A stretch of DNA of 64,000 bases. Origin: Janthinobacterium sp. TB1-E2. GTDB taxonomy: Bacteria; Pseudomonadota; Gammaproteobacteria; Burkholderiales; Burkholderiaceae_D. The stretch covers positions 2,108,001 through 2,172,000 of the forward strand of contig NZ_CP142523.1 in assembly GCF_036885605.1 (NCBI RefSeq), given 5' to 3'. Both the position numbers and the translations under genes were made by a program. The notes under the pieces were generated by a model. That model made no database searches and was not told the origin of the DNA. It was given only the letters and a program-made list of their open reading frames with translations. This document shows positions 61,916 to 64,000 of this stretch, one piece after another (the stretch's first letter is position 1; each line of letters opens with the position of its first letter).

Positions 61916-62362
61916 TTAATAGCGGTAGACGCGGCCGTCAACGACGCGCACGCGGTTGCCCGGGCGCAAATCATTGGCGTTGTCTTGCACCACGGTACGG
62001 TATTCGCCGTTGTCGAGACGCACGCTGATCTGGTAAGCCTGTGCCTGCTGCTTGCGGCCTTCGACCTGGTTGCCCACGACGCCGCCGGCGACGGCGCCCG
62101 CCACGGTGGCGGCCGTGCGGCCGCTGCCTGAACCGATGGTATTGCCCAGCAGGGCGCCGGCGATGCCGCCGACCACGGCGCCGGCGCCGCTGGTTTGACC
62201 ACCACCCTGCACGATCTGGATGGAATCGACAGTGCCGTACATGGCGGACTCAGGCTGGTTGGCCGGGTAATACTGTTGTGACTGGGAAGGGCCGGTGGCG
62301 CAACCGCTGAGTACGGCTGTGGCGGCGAGCATCAGTGCGGCCAAGGTGGCGTTGGTTTTCAT
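61916..62362 (-). CDS. glycine-zipper 2TM lipoprotein (SlyB-like)
   Basis: 148 residues. Lipobox VLSGC near 21, then SMYGTV-type strand (ESAMYGTVDSIQIVQGG), glycine zipper (GAGAVVGGIAGALLGNTIG; TVAGAVAGGVVGNQVEG) and a C-terminal beta region (YQISVRLDNGEYRTVVQ; RVRVVDGRVYRY). SlyB forms stress-protective assemblies in the outer membrane. The C-terminal half is related to that of the poly-Q protein. Site C is 61 bp upstream. Confidence 0.9.
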   Translation of the reverse strand: MKTNATLAALMLAATAVLSGCATGPSQSQQYYPANQPESAMYGTVDSIQIVQGGGQTSGAGAVVGGIAGALLGNTIGSGSGRTAATVAGAVAGGVVGNQVEGRKQQAQAYQISVRLDNGEYRTVVQDNANDLRPGNRVRVVDGRVYRY

Positions 62363-62422
62363 TTTATTCTCCTGACGAGGTGAGGGTGTAGTGCCATCTT
62401 AGTCATGCCCCCGTCCCGGGTC

Positions 62423-62438
62423 TGTACGCTGCCGCACG
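62423..62438. promoter_or_regulatory. palindrome site C: TGTACG-CTGC-CGCACG
   Basis: 61-76 bp before the SlyB-like gene (leftward), in the divergent region it shares with the gene at 62632. Confidence 0.65.
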
Positions 62439-62538
62439 TAGTTATTTGCTGCCAAAAATGGTATTTTTTACCGTGGCGATCCACCAAAACGTTGTTATTT
62501 CTCCCTGTATCCCTTTCGCTTTCAAAATAAATTACTTG

Positions 62539-62554
62539 TGTACGGCAGCGTACA
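62539..62554. promoter_or_regulatory. palindrome site B: TGTACG-GCAG-CGTACA
   Basis: Perfect arms. 78-93 bp before the 184-residue secreted protein gene (rightward). Confidence 0.7.
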
Positions 62555-62631
62555 GAAGAGCGGCGACTATCCACGTAAAACGGTAGTCATGCCAAGCAGA
62601 CATGTTTGGTACCACCAGGGAGAAATACAAT

Positions 62632-63186
62632 ATGAACAAGAATAAGCTTTTCACCGCCATCGTCGTCAGCCTGGCATGCGCCGCCTGGGGCGGCCAGGCA
62701 GTGGCCGCCACGCCGGAAGCAAAAGCAGCCTACAAGGCGGCCAATGAACAGGCGGCCCTGAACTACAAGCTGGCGCATGCCGAGTGCGAAAAAATCACGG
62801 GCAACCCGAAGGATGTCTGCATCGCCGAAGCGAAGGCCGTGCGTACCTACGATGAAGCCGTGGCCCAGGCGCAATATACGAATACCCTGCGCGCCTACAC
62901 CAAGGCGCGCATCAAGATTGCCGATGCCAATTACGACGTCGACCTGGCGCGCTGCAATGCGGTGACCGGCAACGACAAGGATGTCTGCGTCAAGCTGGCC
63001 AAGTCCACCAAGGTGGCGGCCCTGGCCGACGCCAAGGCGGACAAGAAAGTCATCGAAGCGCGCAGCGATGCGCGTGAAGCAAAAAGAAAAGCCGAGTACA
63101 AGGTCGCGACAGAAAAATGCGATGCATTAGCCGGCGCAGCCAAGGATGACTGTATCAAGGCTGCAAAAACCCAGTTTGGCTACTGA
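62632..63186 (+). CDS. secreted protein with three C-x10-C repeats
   Basis: 184 residues; signal peptide 1-26. The mature protein is alanine/lysine-rich and helical, and repeats one unit three times: cysteine pairs C52/C63, C108/C119 and C163/C174, each with the form C-x4-G-x3-D-x-C and about 55 residues from the next. Each pair could be a disulfide closing a helical turn. No catalytic feature. The start has GGGAGAAA before ATG 62632. Function unknown, probably periplasmic. Confidence 0.7.
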   Translation: MNKNKLFTAIVVSLACAAWGGQAVAATPEAKAAYKAANEQAALNYKLAHAECEKITGNPKDVCIAEAKAVRTYDEAVAQAQYTNTLRAYTKARIKIADANYDVDLARCNAVTGNDKDVCVKLAKSTKVAALADAKADKKVIEARSDAREAKRKAEYKVATEKCDALAGAAKDDCIKAAKTQFGY

Positions 63187-63268
63187 GCTCCATCCGGCGC
63201 GCAGTCACCACACTGGTATAAGAAGCTCATTGTGAGCACATTGATTGACCACTCCTAAGGAAAAAACC

Positions 63269-63580
63269 ATGAAATTCACTAAATCTATCGCTACTGGCCT
63301 TTTCGTCGCTTCCCTGTTCGCCGTTGCAGGTTGCGCTTCGACCCCAACCAAGGAAGGCACGGGCGAGTACATCGACGACGCCGCGATCACCACCAAAGTG
63401 AAGGCCAGCATCTTCAATGAGCCTACCCTGAAATCGACGGAAATCAACGTGGAAACCTTCAAGGGCGTGGTTCAGCTGAGCGGCTTCGTTGCCCAGCCAG
63501 CCGATGCCGCCAAAGCGGGTGAAGTTGCCCGTGGCGTCAAGGGCGTGAAGTCGGTGAAAAACGACATCCGCGTCAAGTAA
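63269..63580 (+). CDS. BON-domain lipoprotein
   Basis: 103 residues: lipobox AVAGC near 22 and one BON domain (IDDAAITTKVKASIFNEP, then EINVETFKGVVQLSGFVAQP and VKGVKSVKNDIRVK), similar to one half of OsmY. BON domains bind phospholipid membranes. TAAGGA lies before ATG 63269. A long hairpin follows. Confidence 0.92.
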   Translation: MKFTKSIATGLFVASLFAVAGCASTPTKEGTGEYIDDAAITTKVKASIFNEPTLKSTEINVETFKGVVQLSGFVAQPADAAKAGEVARGVKGVKSVKNDIRVK

Positions 63581-63591
63581 TGGCCTGACCT

Positions 63592-63626
63592 GCCGCAGCG
63601 GCCAGCCCCACGGCTGGCGCTGCGGC
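63592..63626 (+). terminator. hairpin after the BON gene
   Basis: GCCGCAGC-g-GCCAGCC (63592-63607), CCAC loop, GGCTGGC-GCTGCGGC (63612-63626); 15 bp with one bulge. No T-run. Confidence 0.6.
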
Positions 63627-63652
63627 CCACCACCGACCGTCGCGGGAATCGC

Positions 63653-64000
63653 ATGCATATCCAGCCTTCAGATACCCCGCCCGAGCCGGTGGCGGCTGCC
63701 TCCACCGAGCCTGCCGGGCCACCTCCCGGCACGCCCGTGGAGCACCTAGACGCATCCTTGCGTTTGCCGCTGCATGTCAATGCGCGTGGCATGGCGCTGG
63801 GCATCATCGCCACCGTCAGCTTCATTTATGCGCTGCAGTGGGCACAGAAATTCCTCATTCCCGTCATCTTCGGCATTTTCATTGCCTACACCCTCAATCC
63901 CGTCGTTGCCTGGCTGGAAAAGCTGCGCCTGCCGCGCGCCATCGGCACCACGGTCGTCACGGCCCTGATCCTGTTCGGCTCCATCGTCGTGGTCGAGCGC
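63653..64000 (+). CDS. AI-2E family permease, N-terminal part (runs off the window)
   Basis: First 116 residues only. A proline-rich tail (PSDTPPEPVAAASTEPAGPP) precedes membrane helices LGIIATVSFIYALQW and FLIPVIFGIFIAYTLNPVVAWLEKL-type sequence, of which AYTLNPVVAWLEKL is the AI-2E/PerM signature. The second family member in the window (other at 35493). Transported substance unknown. Confidence 0.85.
   Translation, partial: MHIQPSDTPPEPVAAASTEPAGPPPGTPVEHLDASLRLPLHVNARGMALGIIATVSFIYALQWAQKFLIPVIFGIFIAYTLNPVVAWLEKLRLPRAIGTTVVTALILFGSIVVVER

Noticed and set aside
1..64000. tRNA, rRNA, CRISPR arrays, insertion sequences, replication origin
   Set aside because: Looked for in the intergenic spaces; nothing convincing was seen.

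Overview
The window is GC-rich chromosomal DNA of a Gram-negative bacterium. Gene content (CioAB-type bd oxidase, MsbA, a beta-proteobacterial porin, Gcr-type 'recombinase' membrane protein, DUF1800/DUF1501 pair) points to Burkholderiales, most likely Oxalobacteraceae such as Janthinobacterium or Massilia. The taxonomic call is an inference from protein character, not a search. I see no tRNA, rRNA, CRISPR array, insertion sequence or prophage; the genes look native and densely packed.

Region by region. 0-4 kb: the 5' part of a TonB-dependent receptor with an AT-rich upstream region carrying two inverted repeats, then a GNAT acetyltransferase, a secreted protein and a Sel1-repeat protein. 4-12.3 kb: a molybdenum/respiration block. 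A YdeP-type molybdopterin oxidoreductase, cydA, cydB, a bestrophin-like channel, fdhD and rnz run leftward; a 94-residue winged-helix protein and moaA run rightward. Nearly identical 33-bp elements lie before ydeP and before moaA. 12.3-24.5 kb: MocR-type regulator, DyP peroxidase, MsbA, two tandem exported MORN-type (YwqK-like) proteins, MarR, a ClC transporter, a LysR/MDR dehydrogenase pair and NhaR. 24.5-31.5 kb: a TerC protein preceded by a coupled 14-codon leader ORF, TerB-like protein, YnfA, then a glycerate module (CdaR-like regulator, MFS carrier, type-2 glycerate kinase) and a second LysR/MDR pair.

32-47 kb: DUF1800 lipoprotein plus DUF1501 protein, an AI-2E-family permease, then a tandem LexA-type (SOS) box between a 74-residue unknown gene and an operon of PAP2 phosphatase, diacylglycerol-kinase-like protein (apparently CTG start) and metallophosphoesterase. 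ParDE toxin-antitoxin, a cardiolipin-synthase-like PLD lipoprotein coupled to a Gcr-family membrane protein, a porin and a TerC-CBS protein follow.

47-64 kb: an M16 peptidase, then an unusually dense set of small envelope and stress proteins: glycine-zipper lipoproteins, OmpA-domain lipoproteins, tiny membrane proteins, AsmA, DUF4398, a bacterioferritin-like protein, a YqjD/YqjE/YqjK-like trio, patatin and BON. A Crp/Fnr-family regulator sits among them. Eight copies of one palindrome, YGTRCG-N4-CGYACR, which has Crp/Fnr operator geometry, lie in promoter regions of this block and of the regulator itself. I propose that this is a local envelope-stress regulon; it is the most interesting signal in the window.
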